From Sycon ciliatum (taxonomy: Eukaryota > Porifera > Calcarea > Leucosolenida > Sycettidae), in NCBI RefSeq assembly GCF_964019385.1, contig NC_088655.1:15961448-16025447 (forward strand): a stretch of 64,000 nucleotides of DNA, written 5' to 3'. The position numbers and the translations under genes were made by a program. Numbering within the stretch: the stretch's first letter is position 1; the number at the start of each line of letters is the position of its first letter. The notes beneath the pieces are model-generated. The model was given only the letters and a program-made list of their open reading frames with translations, searched no databases and had not been told where the DNA came from. Positions 10,556 to 22,936 of this stretch are shown here, piece after piece.

Positions 10556-13500
10556 AGGGGCACTCCGGCTTCATTTTCGACGCCGAGTTTTCGATGCCAA
10601 GACGAAGGTTGGTGAAAGAGAAGACCCCTCGAACAAGAACGAGTCTCCAGAAGCGATCGAGTCGAGCAGGAAGACGACTTTTGAATTTCGGCCGAGCGAG
10701 CGCTGATGACGTAATGAGGGATTAGCTTGCCAGTGGAAATGCATCTGCGCACATACATTTCACATACTTTTTGGCCAATTTTCAATCGAAGAGGAGGTTG
10801 TTTTCTATGTTCTCTCAACGTCGTGAGCGATCCCGTCTTCTATACCCTTCCAGGTACCCTGAAGGTCCTCCAGAGGAGAATTTATCTCCAGCAAAGCGTT
10901 GTTGATCCGCTAAATTCGTCTCGAGACATATTCACCCAGTGCAGTGCTGACAAATGTAGAATGTTGAATCTGTGATAATTGTCGACGATGGACAGAAAGG
11001 TTGATAGCCGCTGTCGCAGGGAAAGTGAAGCTGCTGGAAGTAACAACGGGGAGCTTGTTAGCATCACTTGATCAAAGCAGCTAGACGGAATCGGGGAGTA
11101 CTGACTATTTGTCTCGCCCTCAGTTTAGTGAATTTTATGATCAGAAAATTTTTCGATCAGGATCCCTTCTACAAGATGTGTAGTACAGGTGATTTCTGAA
11201 CTTGACGATATGGAGACCGACCAGTAGACCTACCAACAACGTGTACCTGCAGGAAATTCACCCAAGGCTATTGCTAATGCTATCCTCTTCAGTGGCTGTT
11301 GTTTTTTTAGTAAAAATATGTTCACTTCTCTCAACATATTCCTGCATGGCAGCAAGAAGGTGCGCTATGGAATTCAACGCCACAATCTTCGCCCAGCTGT
11401 GGATGAAACATGGTCAAGTCATGGCAGTACATATACTTGAACCAGATGAGAAATTGAAGTTCATTTGTGATGTGAAGTTTGACAGCCCCAGTGACCGAGT
11501 CAAGCGTTGTCTTTTGCCGTGGCACAAATTGTTGAAGAATCCGAGATGTTCTTGGAATTATGCACATGGATACTACCAGAAATAATGGTGGCATGAACCA
11601 TTGTGGAATGGGACAGCTCACGGAGAATACCGGAAAAGTTCAAGTATCTCTAGGCGATTGTAAATCCTGTTCTGGCTGATAGCTTCGGCCTGCTGCGCCC
11701 GTCCATGTACAATGATGGGAACATGCATTTCTGTTTTCTACATATTTGCTATCTACTGTACTGTGGTATTACAGTTGCAGGTCCCGTTAGAAATATGTTC
11801 ACCCCCCCCCCCCCCCCACATACCCACATACATATGAACTAACAATTTCACTGTTGGACTCACCGGTGGCTAGAGAGCAAAGGATTAATTTATAGCAAAG
11901 AAAAGGACCAGGGAACTACAAGTTACGCTATAATGTCCACGAACTATTTCACTGTATTTGAAATAATTTTGTTTGACACCCTGAGAACTCTGAAACTTTG
12001 CAGCACTGTGGATTATATGTGGATACAACATTTATGGAAGGAACACATAGTTCAAATAATTATAGCACTGGATTGTTGAGATTGTGAGCACATTCCAATC
12101 AGTACTCTACATATTTATAAGCGGTGGCAATCGTTAGGAATAGGTCGTGAGTTGTCAGAGTGCTCTAGTATATGAGAGAATGTTTTGTTTGTCTAATCGA
12201 CGGCTCGTTTGAAGCCAGAGTTGTTTGAACTTGCTTCAGTCGACTTGATTCTAGACAGTAGTCGAAGGAGTACTATGAAGTATACACCAGGCGTAGTCTG
12301 TAAGGTATCTCGCGAGAATTCTGTCGGTACACATCAGGTATCAGCTTGCAAAGATGGCTCCTCTCTGTTTCTTGAAAGCCTGTATAGTTGGACTGTGGCT
12401 CCAGCGATTCCCTTCTCAGAGCAGGTACCATACCCAATACGGTCAATGCATATTGGACAAACCTGTGTGCACAACAGAAATAGTGGAGAGAAATCTCTCA
12501 GCTCATGAACACATCAGTGAAGTTTGAACTGCCGTTGTTTGTGGCCATCAGTATAAACCTATCGACTATAAGAATAATGTGCAAAAAACCCTCTATAACT
12601 ACAGCTGGGGCCATGGAATTATAAAGCATCTAACTTAGGGAACTGCCAATTCTGGTCGGAGTTGCGTTCGAGGCCTGCAATTCATGATGGCTATTGTATG
12701 TTGCATTGACCAGAGATCATATAAAACTTCCATGCCACATTGAAACACGCACTACTTTCGAGTACTTTGGTATCCCCCACCAAATGGGCATTCGTTCCCG
12801 GGGTGGCAGGCGTCACCATTCGTTATGCCTGGATCAGATTTCATTGACCCCAACTGTCATGAAGAATCATTTTTACTTCGACTGGATTTCAGTACAAGTT
12901 AGTTGTAGAACTGCAGAATAAATTTTGTTGTATTTGGGCAACCATTTCTCTACAAACGCTCTATTTGGAAAAGAATTTTTTTAATAAAATACATGTCCAA
13001 ATTCCACATTTACCCAAATCGGAATACTTGATCACGTATTCAGTCCTACACGGAATGTTTAGAAAACGCCAGGGAATAGGAATTTGCTAACGAGAACTCC
13101 AGGCCAGGGTACTAGCATACGAACAGAAACAAGATAAAACTCACCAGTATACTTGTAGTAATTCATGCCGGTGTAATATTCACGATAAGCAACGAGGCAC
13201 CCTCCGATTTGGTCAAGCTGCTTTGAAGTCTGGTTGTTCAGGTGATACAAAGGGGCTCCCTGTTGTTTCTTCCAGCAGCTTCACTCTCCCTGCGACAGCG
13301 GCTATCAGCCTCTCTCTCCATCGTCGACAATTATCACAGATTCAACATTCTACATTTATCAGCACTGCACTGGGTGAATATGTCTCGAGACGAATTTAGC
13401 GGATCAACAACGCTTTGATGGAGATAAATTCTCCTCTGGAGGACCTTCAGGGTACCTGGAAGGGTATAGAAGACGGGATCGCTCACGGCGTTGGGAGAAC

Positions 13501-13753
13501 ATAGCAAACAACCTCTTCTTCGATTGAAAATTGGCCAAAAAGTGTTTGAAATGTATGTGCGCAGATGCATTTCCACTGGCAAGCTAATCCCTCATTACGT
13601 CATCAGCGCTCGCTCGGCCGAAATTCAAAAGTCGTCTTCCTGCTCGACTCGATCGCTTCTGGAGACTCGTTCTTGTTCGAGGTGTCTTCTCTTTCACCTA
13701 CCTTCGTCTTGGCATCGAAAACTCGGCGTCGAAAATGAAGCCGGAGTGCCCCT
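10556..13753. mobile_element. piggyBac-type non-autonomous element with ~495-bp inverted repeats
   Basis: The ends read AGGGGCACTCCGG...CCGGAGTGCCCCT and are flanked on both sides by TTAA (10552-10555 and 13754-13757), the target-site hallmark of piggyBac-like transposons. The inverted arms run about 10556-11050 and 13260-13753 and are highly similar, with few substitutions. The 2.2-kb centre holds no recognisable transposase; the longest ORF (11202-11585) resembles nothing known. A G/C-run (11800-11818) and a partial copy of another MITE family (11871-11945) lie inside. It may be mobilised in trans by a piggyBac-like transposase, judging by TTAA alone. Confidence 0.75.
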
Positions 13754-13757
13754 TTAA

Positions 13758-16359
13758 CTGGTTGCCAGTGGTTGGTGGGTTTATTTTAATTCGCACAATA
13801 AATGGGAACTAGGCCAATGATAATATAAAGGTAGCGAGGTCAGGCGAAAATTAAATTTTGGAAAACCCTATCGAATTGGGTATCTACGGAAAGCTTAGAG
13901 CTTCAGGCGTTCAAATCTAAAATTTGGGCTGGGTTAGAGCAACTGGAAGAGAGTTATGGGTGTTGAAAGGAGCCCGACTACGTGATTTTTTTGTCGCGAC
14001 GAATGTACGCGTGGGAGCTCGAAAAATGGCACCCGGCACTCGGGTCCCAAGTCGCGACGGAGAGTGCATGATGTAATCTCGCGTGTCACGTGCGTGTACT
14101 TCGCTATGCTAGCGGCTAGCGGCACCGCTGCGTGCAGCACTCGAGCCGAAAACTATTACTTTCTGAAGAGAAAATGTTTGTTCCTCTGCAGAGAAGGGAA
14201 ATGTGCAATTGTCTTCAACTTCGCCAGTGCATGTACTATTTGCTGTGAACCGGTGATGGTAAGATATTTGGGATCCAATGACGAGTTGGTGGCAACGGGA
14301 GCGGTGGCTGCTGTTGATGGATGATGTCGGAAGAAGCGCTTTCTCAAGACAAGTTTCTGCAGACGATCAGGAATTTGAAAACACAATTGTGCTCGAACGT
14401 ATTGTTTGTTCTGGAGTAGTACAGTAGAGAGACTTTGTTAGAGACATGGTCTGCGTGAAAGTGAACGTTCCTCACTTTCTCTCTCACACAGGTTATGTTT
14501 GGCTGACAACTATTTGTAGTGTTGCCTTGATTGAGTAACACTGACAGCATTGGAAATTTGGAAATAGTTTCCATTTCTGAAATGATGCATACAATTGGAC
14601 AAAACTTTGTAAGAAAGACATAGCTTTCCGAAACAGTACCTGGGACCGGGACTGAAGTAGCCATCTCCTTACCTTCATCACCAACAAGCTTCTGAATAGA
14701 TACAAAATGCTGCACACCAGACGCAAGCGAAGTTTAATCGGATTGATGGCGATTCGCTTGCTTCTGTTGCTTTTTAGATTGGTGCACATGCCTTCCCAAA
14801 GCAATCCTCCTTGCTGGACAGTGACACCAGTCGGGAGCCATAACGTCGGTGCGCCTCTTGTTACGCCAATGAAACTTGGTAGTCCGAAGGATTAGGGGGC
14901 GCTGAACACGATGCAGCAACAACCTAAGGCGTAACAAGAGGCGCAAGGACCGAAACCCGCCCTCGAATATTGGCAAAAAGCGAGAGACAGCGCGTCGACA
15001 GAGAAACGTCTGGACGCCGCGCGAACGGGTGGAGGCATTGCTCCATATCCTTACCAAAGGACTAGAAACTTGAAATCGCCCAAAAAGAGCAAGGAGACTG
15101 CACAAGCGGAGATCAAACGCAGGTCAGTTTTGATGCCTCCCGTAAAAATCGAAAAATCGAGTAAAAACCTATGTGCCATGACATCATCGATTTTCAATGG
15201 GCCGGGGATGGTCCAAGCGCGACAAGCGAAGTCCGTGAACTGGTCACGCGTCTGACCTCGCTAATAAAGGCGAATGGATAAGCCGCATTTAGAAAAGAGA
15301 CAGGAATTAGAAAATTATGAAAGAAGAAGTATCTGACATATACAGGCCATATAGTCAAGTCCTCTCATTCGAAAGTGTAAAGTACCAACCGGGTCATAGA
15401 TGACCCTGTACTATATTTTCAACCGGGTCCAAGCGCCGCCCAACCGAGGTATATTATGTATCAGATTGCAACGACCAGGAGGCTCTTAAGGAGGCTCCCA
15501 CCTAAAGAAGCAAAAATAAAAGGTCCATGGACACCCTGTTTTTTATGCATAGAATGGTGGAGTGATGTCTCCTCTTCAATTTGGTATAGTTTTTAGGTAG
15601 GGTCACCAGGCATATAAGAGGTATTCTGGTGTATTTAGTGAGTGTACAATTTCTTGATTTTCGGCAAAAAAATGGTAAAACAAATTGGTTTTTGACCCAA
15701 AGAAGCCTCCTGGAAGGAGGATACTAAGTATTTTCTTCGTCATGTGTTTAAGAACCACATTTGGAGGTATCTTGGGTACACAAGATAGACTGTGTCTTGG
15801 TTTTGCCCTTGGCGAGCCACTTTTTCGAAATTACGGGTACCGAAATTTCCATCGGGTGCTGAATTGTGAAATGGTTCAGCCTGCAACATTTTGTCCATGG
15901 ACATATTGATTTTTGTGGCTTTCTGTGATCCTTGAGCCCCAAGGAAACCGATAATGGACAGTTTTGATGGTGTCACCAGGCACTTTAGGCCCCTACCAAA
16001 CAATATAGGTATCAAAACATGGTATTTTTAGGCCAATTCTGAAAATAGCATTTTTAGAAAATCTGACCATTCTTGCCTTCTTGACTAAATATCACTACCA
16101 ATGACATGGTAGTATGGTAATATTATTTTAGAAGAAGTTATTTTCATGCTGCAACCTCCTTTGGACATACCAGACAGTCTGTGCTTGGAAAGGTACATGT
16201 ACATGTATCATTACATGTATGTCATGCAGCCTTCAGTCCTAGCACATTGATATACGAGTAGTGTACATGTACATGTAAGGTAGCGAGGTTTCATAACAAC
16301 CTCGACCATGAAACTGGCTCATGAATAATGTGAAAGCAGGCATTCAAAATAAGGCACAC
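13758..16359. other. Gene-poor stretch, no gene recognised
   Basis: No convincing coding region is present. 15438-15490 is a short inverted match to 58398-58446 (dispersed repeat family). A basic plus-strand segment around 14910-15060 could be an exon, but it has no recognisable motif. Confidence 0.4.
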
Positions 16360-17172
16360 TAAACACTCACACGCGTGCGCGCGCATGCACATAAACACCC
16401 ACCCACACGCACGCTCGTGCACGCATCATTGTAACACTACTAGTCCATAGTAGGACTTAGTGTAAATAAAAGCATGAAGACCAGCCACTGCACTGGGCAT
16501 GCATTTGCTGGTTGTCACTTGCGTTGATAGCAGCAGACTCCAGAAAAACATCGCATGAAGGGCAATATGCATCTACATACGCTGGCGTGCACACATACAT
16601 GTACGATATACATGTAGTGTACTGTCATGCTCTCTCGGCAATTCTTTTTGTGTCTCAAATACGGTTCACAAATGCGCATTCACATGCAACTCCTGTAGTG
16701 TAAAGCCATCACCACACTGTCCTTGCGGACACCAGAGAGGAGAGGCATACAGAACCAGCACCGTGAGCCCCTCCCCCCCCCCCCCCCTTTCCACACCTAG
16801 CTTTGCACACGCGCGCACACATGCACGTGCATACACACATACATGTACACAGACATTTGCATGCACATGCACACAGTGCACTCGTGGGGACATGTGCATA
16901 ACCCAGATCAACATTGCGTGCGAACCCACACATGCGGGCACGAGCACGTGCCCACACACACACGTGCGTACACACACACTCATACACCTGCCCAACGCTG
17001 AAGCGAGGATAGCGAACAAACTACGTTAGACATAGCAACTTGTGCTCGGATTACACCTTTCAACAGCTTGCACACACACACGCGCGCGCGCGTACGCGCG
17101 TACACACACACTCGCGCGCGCACGTACACACACACGCGCGCGCGCGCGCGTGCGCGTACACACACACACACA
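16360..17172. repeat. CA/CG-rich alternating purine-pyrimidine tracts
   Basis: These are several blocks of ACACAC and CGCGCG dinucleotides. The densest is 17068-17172, where (CA)n alternates with (CG)n over about 100 bp, the classic composition for left-handed Z-DNA. The long CA/TG-encoded ORFs here are artefacts of the repeat. Confidence 0.85.
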
Positions 17173-17570
17173 AACGCATGTATACACGTACTTGCGCATA
17201 GGAAAGGATTCAAAATAATCAACCACAAGCATTTACCCAATACACACCTGAGTGTGCACATCTTAGTTGTGGCATCCCCATTTTTACAAAAGCAGGATTT
17301 AGAAGTTCGTCCCTGGTTCAGAACACAAGCTTCTGGCCAGCGTTTTCCTTACACCATCAGTGCAGTACAGTGGTTGACACGAACCTCATTCCTACAGGGA
17401 CAGTAGCCCAAGTTCAGCAGCCCTGAGATGCGTCGTCCACTGAGCTCAGGATACTCTAGGATCCACAGAAAGTTTCAAACGGTACTCGTGCGACTGGAGC
17501 TGCAAGTGGGTCCACTTACCAGCGAGTGGGCAGCCACTTCACGCTCCACAGGTAGTCCATGCTAAATTCC

Positions 17571-17598
17571 AGTACCAGTACTAGTACCAGTACTAGTA
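17571..17598. repeat. AGTACCAGTACT short tandem repeat
   Basis: A 12-bp unit AGTACCAGTACT is repeated just over twice. Nothing else of note is visible between 17173 and 18340. Confidence 0.6.
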
Positions 17599-18340
17599 TC
17601 ACTACGTTCGACATCGATGTCTTCACTGACTTCAGCCTGCTTTTCTCACCCTTCTTCGTCAGTAATATAATTATATTTTGTTCTTCGTGGCCACATCGTA
17701 CCGCTTCAACAAAGTTTTCACAAAAAAATCAAGCAGCGTAGGAACTGCCTTTGTTTTGCATCAGCCATGGCCAGTGATTCTTTCCAGCGTAGAAACAGCC
17801 ACGGCTACAGAAACACTGCAACGAGTAGAACTACATCCTGGAACAACTGCGAGCACAGAGAAATCAAAAAACTTCTTTCTGAACAACAGCTTGTTTCCGC
17901 ATGGAACACAACATTTTTCGAATCTCGCGGCAAAAAACAGATATCAGAGGTGCCCTTTTTGCACTGCGCTGCGCAACTGTTCGGAGCCTCCTTAATCTTA
18001 GTACTAGTAGTAGGCACTTCAGTCACGTGACAAGACCTGTCAAATTTTGCTAAGGTGAGAGTGCGTACTTGCGTGGTATCACTATCACTCAAGTGCCTGT
18101 GCAAAACTGCAAAGAGTTTTTTCACAAGGAAATGTTGTTAGTACGCGTTGGAAACGTTGCCTATCGTCTTCAGCGTCGTGTTTCCATTCAGAAACAGTTG
18201 AGTTCTTGTTCACCAGGGTTTGCGCATAGCTGCGCAAGGAGGAAATATGGACGTAGATAGTGAGGAGAAGGGCTTGAGGCGGAGGAGAAAGATGCGTCGT
18301 CGTCCTACCTGAGCCAGTTTTCAAAGCGTGCTGAAAGCCA

Positions 18341-18830
18341 ATGTTTGACCCTGTTGTGCTTGAACGGCTACTGATGTTTACGAACAATCAAACGGCACAG
18401 TGGCTACAGGAGAAATCCGCCGATGAGAGGGACACTTTGATCGACGCATCCAGGCGCGCTGCACCAAAATTCTGTGAGAATCTCGAGGCTGGCCAGCAGA
18501 CAATTCATGACTGCTGTATGGAGCAAGTGAAGGAGAAGGAGGCAGGTAGCACACGCAAGAAAGAACAACATCAAAAGAAAAAGGAGACTTTGACGGAGAT
18601 CACGGCTGTAGGTGGACTCTGGATCTCGAAGGAGGCAGCACAGGAGCAGCTCTCAAAAATGTTCTGTGTCACTGACGAACGCCTTGCTCTCAATTCGCAG
18701 CTTCACTTATTACTTCTGCAAGTTTGTTCTGCTGCAGAAGGTCCAAAGTAATCAAGTTAGTTTGCACTTTCTACTGGTACAAAGGAGCTGCCAATAGAGA
18801 AACTGGTTTCCAACATCGAACCTCTGTTTG
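18341..18830 (+). pseudogene. Remnant of a transposon-associated coiled-coil protein
   Basis: The 136-codon frame begins MFDPVVLERLL and contains a charged Lys/Glu segment (EKEAGSTRKKEQHQKKKETL), then a GLW block (AVGGLWISKEAAQEQLSKM). After frame changes and two stops near 18749 it continues with KFVLLQK and TGTKELPIEKLVSNIEPLF (to about 18830). From memory, this order (charged helix, Gly-Gly-Trp/Leu-Trp block, K-F-V-L block, KxLxxxxLxxN) is seen in uncharacterised, transposon-linked proteins of sponges and cnidarians. The function is unknown. The internal stops suggest a dead copy. Confidence 0.35.
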
Positions 18831-19019
18831 AAGTGGCGTTAACGTGTGCATGTGCGTTGTGTATGCAGAAATTCCGCTTTCAATTCATTTTGCGTATGCT
18901 ATCTCGGTGTGCTTACCTTCTGAGTGCCAGAAGAATGTCTTTTATAGCATTTAGCAGCAGCAGTGGCCTGCTGGTGAACTCTATGTCGATATTAGCTAAT
19001 TTCACAGCAAACCGGAGCT

Positions 19020-19074
19020 GTTACTATGGGGTTGCCATGGGTTACTATGGGTTGCTATGGGGTTGCTATGGTGA
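19020..19074. repeat. Short tandem repeat of GTT(A/G)CTATGGG
   Basis: Five imperfect copies of a 10-12-bp unit (GTTGCTATGGG, GTTACTATGGG and variants) lie in tandem. The surrounding 18831-20803 shows no recognisable gene. Confidence 0.8.
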
Positions 19075-20803
19075 TTGTGGTAACAATTGCCGTATTCTGG
19101 ACTATTGTGAACTTTGATCAGTATTTTGTTCATCCATAAACACTTGTTGGTGTTTGTGAGAGCCGTGTGTTCGAAAATGCCACTCTGAAGTTTTGTAACT
19201 ATATCCACTGATAACACTTTGGGGATGCTGTTGGTACCACAAATTGTATTGTTTTCGCCTTATGCAATTGCCTCTCTTCAACCCTTCATATCTCACTTGT
19301 GTCTTTGTGGATTTCAATGAAATAATTTAATTTTAGGGCTCACAGTTGCGTACATTCAACATCAGCGCCATTTTGTTCCACGAGGTGCTGGCGTGATCAG
19401 TGAAAACCGTGTTTCAGCCAATCACCGGGCTTGGAATTTTGAATGTTTTTTGAATCTTCTATCGATTCGTTCTAAAGATCGACTGGCCGGAGAGCCATGA
19501 AATTTTCAGGGAGGATTCCTGGGCTGAAGGACTACAGGATTACCGAACGAATTTTTCAAATCCGTGCTTTGAGACCCACGAACGGGATTTTGTGGATTTT
19601 CGTCCCTCGATGGGACAAACATCTGTGGGAATCGATGACATAAGCTCGGTGAAAACCAAAAATATGGCTCGGTAATCCTCTGGCCAGGTCCCTCAAGAAA
19701 ATTTTGAGCCATAGATCGTCAAAATCGGAGCAACCATTGTGCAGTTCTTACATTTTGAAGCGCGCAAGGTCAAGAAGAAGACCGGGCGCAAGCTGAAAAC
19801 GGCAACTCAAGAAAAAAATAATGATGATGCGCAACCTTGTCACGCATACCACCACAGATTTCCTGTACCTTGCGTGCGGAAAACATCGCTTTGCATTCCA
19901 GAAAAGCTCACTTACCTAAAATACGTGTTGGTCACCTCGCAAGGCGATCAGCGCCGTGTTTGAGTGATTTGTTTTGTGCGCTCATGTTCTTCTTCATGGA
20001 ATCAGTTCTGCAAACGTTCCCGGAAACGACCTTGCAACTACTTTCTGATCGTGGATGGACGGCTTGTTCGTGGCCTGTTTGCCTAGGGTCGTGAGAAGCG
20101 CCGCAGATCTTTGCTCAAACTACAAAGATTACGCGACGGCGTGCACAACTCTTCCGTCTTCGCTCACCTGCCGTTTCGTTCACTGCGCAGTGGAACGAAC
20201 TCCTTTCCTTAGGGCCTTCCAAATCCATGGTCAGGTGTGGGTAGAGCCGAGTGTGAGCTGGTTATTGTGGAGTATCGTCGTGGCAGACTAGTACTCTTCA
20301 TCAATTTCTTCCCGGGCATTAGTGACCCGAAGCGCTTGTAGGCTTGCGATATTTTTGGGTAGTTCGTCCCTCACTTCACCTTAGCCACAGCTCAGTACCA
20401 AGGGTAAGTCACGGAGAACTACCATTGTAATGTTCGATGTCCATCTCCCGAACTACAGAAAAGATCAATGCCTCCCAAGCTTCTCCATATGCCATCTTCT
20501 AGCTACTTGTCGGAAATTTTGTTTGCCGACAGAGCAAGAAAACAACAGCTCCATCAATCATGCTGCAGCCTGCACGTAGATCAGAGACTACACGCCAGCA
20601 CAGAACTGCATACAGCTCCGCACGCGAAAGGATCACGTGAACTTGAGTGCCCCAAATCAAAATGGCGCTGATGTCCACTGGCTATCAGCATACGTACTGT
20701 GAGCCCTAAATTTTGTGTGTGACCTTGTGATATCCACCACTGTCGATTTACGATGCTAAACCTGGGAGAAACCCGACTGGAAAAAACCGGCTGAAGTGCC
20801 TAC

Positions 20804-21117
20804 TAGTAGTGGCTGCAAATGACCGATATCCGGTATCCGTCACTTGCAGCTCTGCATCAGAGACCTGTAGCTGGCCTGAAGAGTTGTAAAATTACTCCTT
20901 CGTAGCCGGGGGAGTCCGAGCGAGGGCGATTCACGGCTTGGTCAAAAAACTGTCGGCCTGGCCTGGAACGTAAACGTGGATCTGCCGACACAGGTCACCT
21001 GGTTCACACGCCTGACCTGGCATGCTGCCTTGCGTGAAAGGAACATTTTCCGAAAGCAAGCTTCTTCTCCAAAATTCGAAATTTCTTTCCAAAAATGCCG
21101 TCGTCCTTGACCTCGAA
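20804..21117. repeat. Dispersed ~305-bp repeat (inverted partner at 58094-58400)
   Basis: This is nearly identical in reverse complement to 58094-58400, including GTCGGCAGATCCACGTTTAC and GGAAAGAAATTTCGAATTTT. No long terminal inverted repeat or coding potential is clear. It probably belongs to a larger element whose other end lies at 15438-15490 and 58398-58446. Confidence 0.8.
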
Positions 21118-21591
21118 GCTGAATGTTGTTAGGATAGAAAATTAGCGAAGATGTAGCCGACCCATTCTGGCAAGCCGTGTGCCCTCTGGATATGCAGTTG
21201 TTCGCCATGGTCAACAATCTTCTTCTCCTTCGTTCGTACTTTCACTTTCCTGACCACGAATACAAGCGGTACCCATGCTCAGGTTAGTGTTTATTTGTCT
21301 GTCTATGCACATACCTGTAATACAATGTACTGTTCGTGCTGCAGGCACTGGCCGATCATGGAAATAGAGGAAGCAGCCAGCTTTCTTTGAATTCTCATTC
21401 TTTCAACAAAAATATGTACACACTTTCCTTGGCTCCTTTTTCCCACCGCCACCATGCATGCACTGCTTTTCAAATTTGTGTTTGCTTTGGCAGTGGTTTC
21501 ATGGGTATCCTTCAGCCTTCCGTGGCATTCAAAATTCAGAATAGTTTCCACCCAGGTGCTAGTGCCTCTGTTCTGCTTAGCACATTGTAGT

Positions 21592-21780
21592 AAAATTATT
21601 TGCAACTGTCCACCACTGCACTCTTGGCTCACATTCACCACACCATAGCGAGGAAGTTTGTTCTTGGATAGATGTTTGGAGGATGTAGAGCATCTATTCA
21701 AGAACAAACTTCCTCGCTATGGTGTGGTAAATGTGGACCAAGAGCGCAGTGAGGAGAGGTGGACAGTTTAAAATTATTTA
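21592..21780. mobile_element. Foldback hairpin element
   Basis: The left arm (21604-21674) and right arm (21691-21768) are reverse complements with few differences (ACTGTCCACC, ACCACACCATAGCGAGGAAG, TTGTTCTTG). They are separated by a 16-base loop. The element has no coding capacity and is a typical short snap-back MITE. Confidence 0.7.
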
Positions 21781-22031
21781 GCCACATCCGATCCTTTCTC
21801 CGATAATTATGGACATGTTTTACTATACCGGTATATTGAATGGCCACTCATGCTTCTATTGAGAGGTAACACCATTCAGGAAACTGAGGAAAGCCAACCG
21901 GTGTTGCACAGGATTTGAGGTTGGGAAGAAAAGATGTTCCGATAAAAGAACTGCGAGTACATGGGAAACGTATTATGGAAAGGGCAGTCTGAGTCGAACT
22001 AGGATCTCCTGTTCCAGAGCGTGAATATGAA

Positions 22032-22379
22032 TACCGTAAAGTCGCGGATAAAAGCCGGGTTTGCATACAAGCACATCGCAGATAGAAGCCTGAAAATCAA
22101 ACGGGTCGAATGCATATAAGCCCGTCGCGCGTAGAAGCCTTGCTCTATGCAAGCGCGGATCGGGTGGGTCAAGAGTGCATGCGCTATGTATGGTGCATAG
22201 TAAAACTGCCGCCATACCGGTAGTCAGTGGTAGATTTACGCGTGTCGCACGTAGAAGCCTGGCATACAAGTCTGGCAAAAATATCAGTGGTGCATAATAA
22301 GCATGGTTTGCATTAAAACCTGATGGAGAAAGCGGCTTATGTGCTTATAAGCCCGGCTTTTATCCGCGACTTTACGGTA
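22032..22379. mobile_element. TA-flanked MITE with 26-bp perfect terminal inverted repeats
   Basis: It starts TA-CCGTAAAGTCGCGGATAAA and ends with the exact inverse before TA, so Tc1/mariner-type target duplication is likely. Inside, a motif ending in TAGAAGCCT recurs three times (22086, 22131, 22250). Confidence 0.85.
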
Positions 22380-22605
22380 CAGTAGAATGCCGATATTCCG
22401 AACAATCACTTATTCGAAATTTCATATTGAGGAGTTAGAGTGTGTCTAGTTCCTGTGAAGAGAATGTGAGAACTGATGGAAACGTGAAGGAATGTGCAAG
22501 TCTTAGATGGATGTGTGACTGCTCCGTTATCCGAATTTTTCCCCATCCAAACCCCCTGGAGAAAGCGTGCGCCCGAGGGGTGCGGATAATCTACACTCTG
22601 CTGTA
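22378..22605. mobile_element. Second TA-flanked MITE (CAGTAGAATGCCGAT ends)
   Basis: The left end is TACAGTAGAATGCCGATATTCCG. The right end inverts to TACAGCAGAGTGTAGATTATCCG. Its TA is shared with the previous MITE. The interior (GAGTTAGAGTGTGTCTAGTTCCTGT ... GATGGATGTGTGACTGCTC, given in parts) is shared with the sequence flanking the Penelope-like elements at 31070 and 32760, with 29330-29530 and with an end fragment at 35330-35392. The ends recall pogo/Tigger-like elements. Confidence 0.75.
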
Positions 22606-22803
22606 ACAGTTATGTACAATGCGTGCTGATGCACATTGGACAACGTTGCAAATGTAGAATTGTAGGTGGACTGTGGTTCACATTAGACGATCGGAGTACC
22701 CCCACCAAACGAAGAGAGCTCAACATCACAAGGTAGAGCTTGCATGTACAATCGAAAAAGAGTACATATACCATTAGCTGATGTTGTTAGTGTGCGTTAC
22801 GAA

Positions 22804-22936
22804 GTCTGAAGAAAATGTTGAACGATCTCGGCTGGGATGACGGCTACACCTTAGCTCAGTGATTAGAGCATCGCTGGCCTCAAGCGAAGGTCCCTGGTTC
22901 GAATCCTGGTGGTGACAGTCAATTTTTTCTTCAGAC
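22804..22936 (+). other. tRNA-like sequence with pol III boxes inside a small inverted repeat
   Basis: 22845-22916 folds roughly as a tRNA. It has a box A-like TAGCTCAGTGATTAG, a D-stem GCTC/GAGC, a perfect 5-bp anticodon stem TCGCT/AGCGA around GGCCTCA, and a perfect box B GGTTCGAATCC. However the acceptor stem pairs only in its middle, the T-stem has a T-T mismatch, and position 33 is G rather than T, so it is not a normal functional tRNA. It is bracketed by GTCTGAAGAAAAT (22804-22816) and its inverse ATTTTTTCTTCAGAC (22922-22936). It is a SINE head or a tRNA pseudogene. Confidence 0.6.

Noticed and set aside
11202-11585. 127-codon ORF as a transposase of the TTAA-flanked element
   Set aside because: No piggyBac or other transposase motif, and too short.
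22845-22916. Calling a functional tRNA gene
   Set aside because: Acceptor and T stems are mispaired and the invariant U33 is missing.
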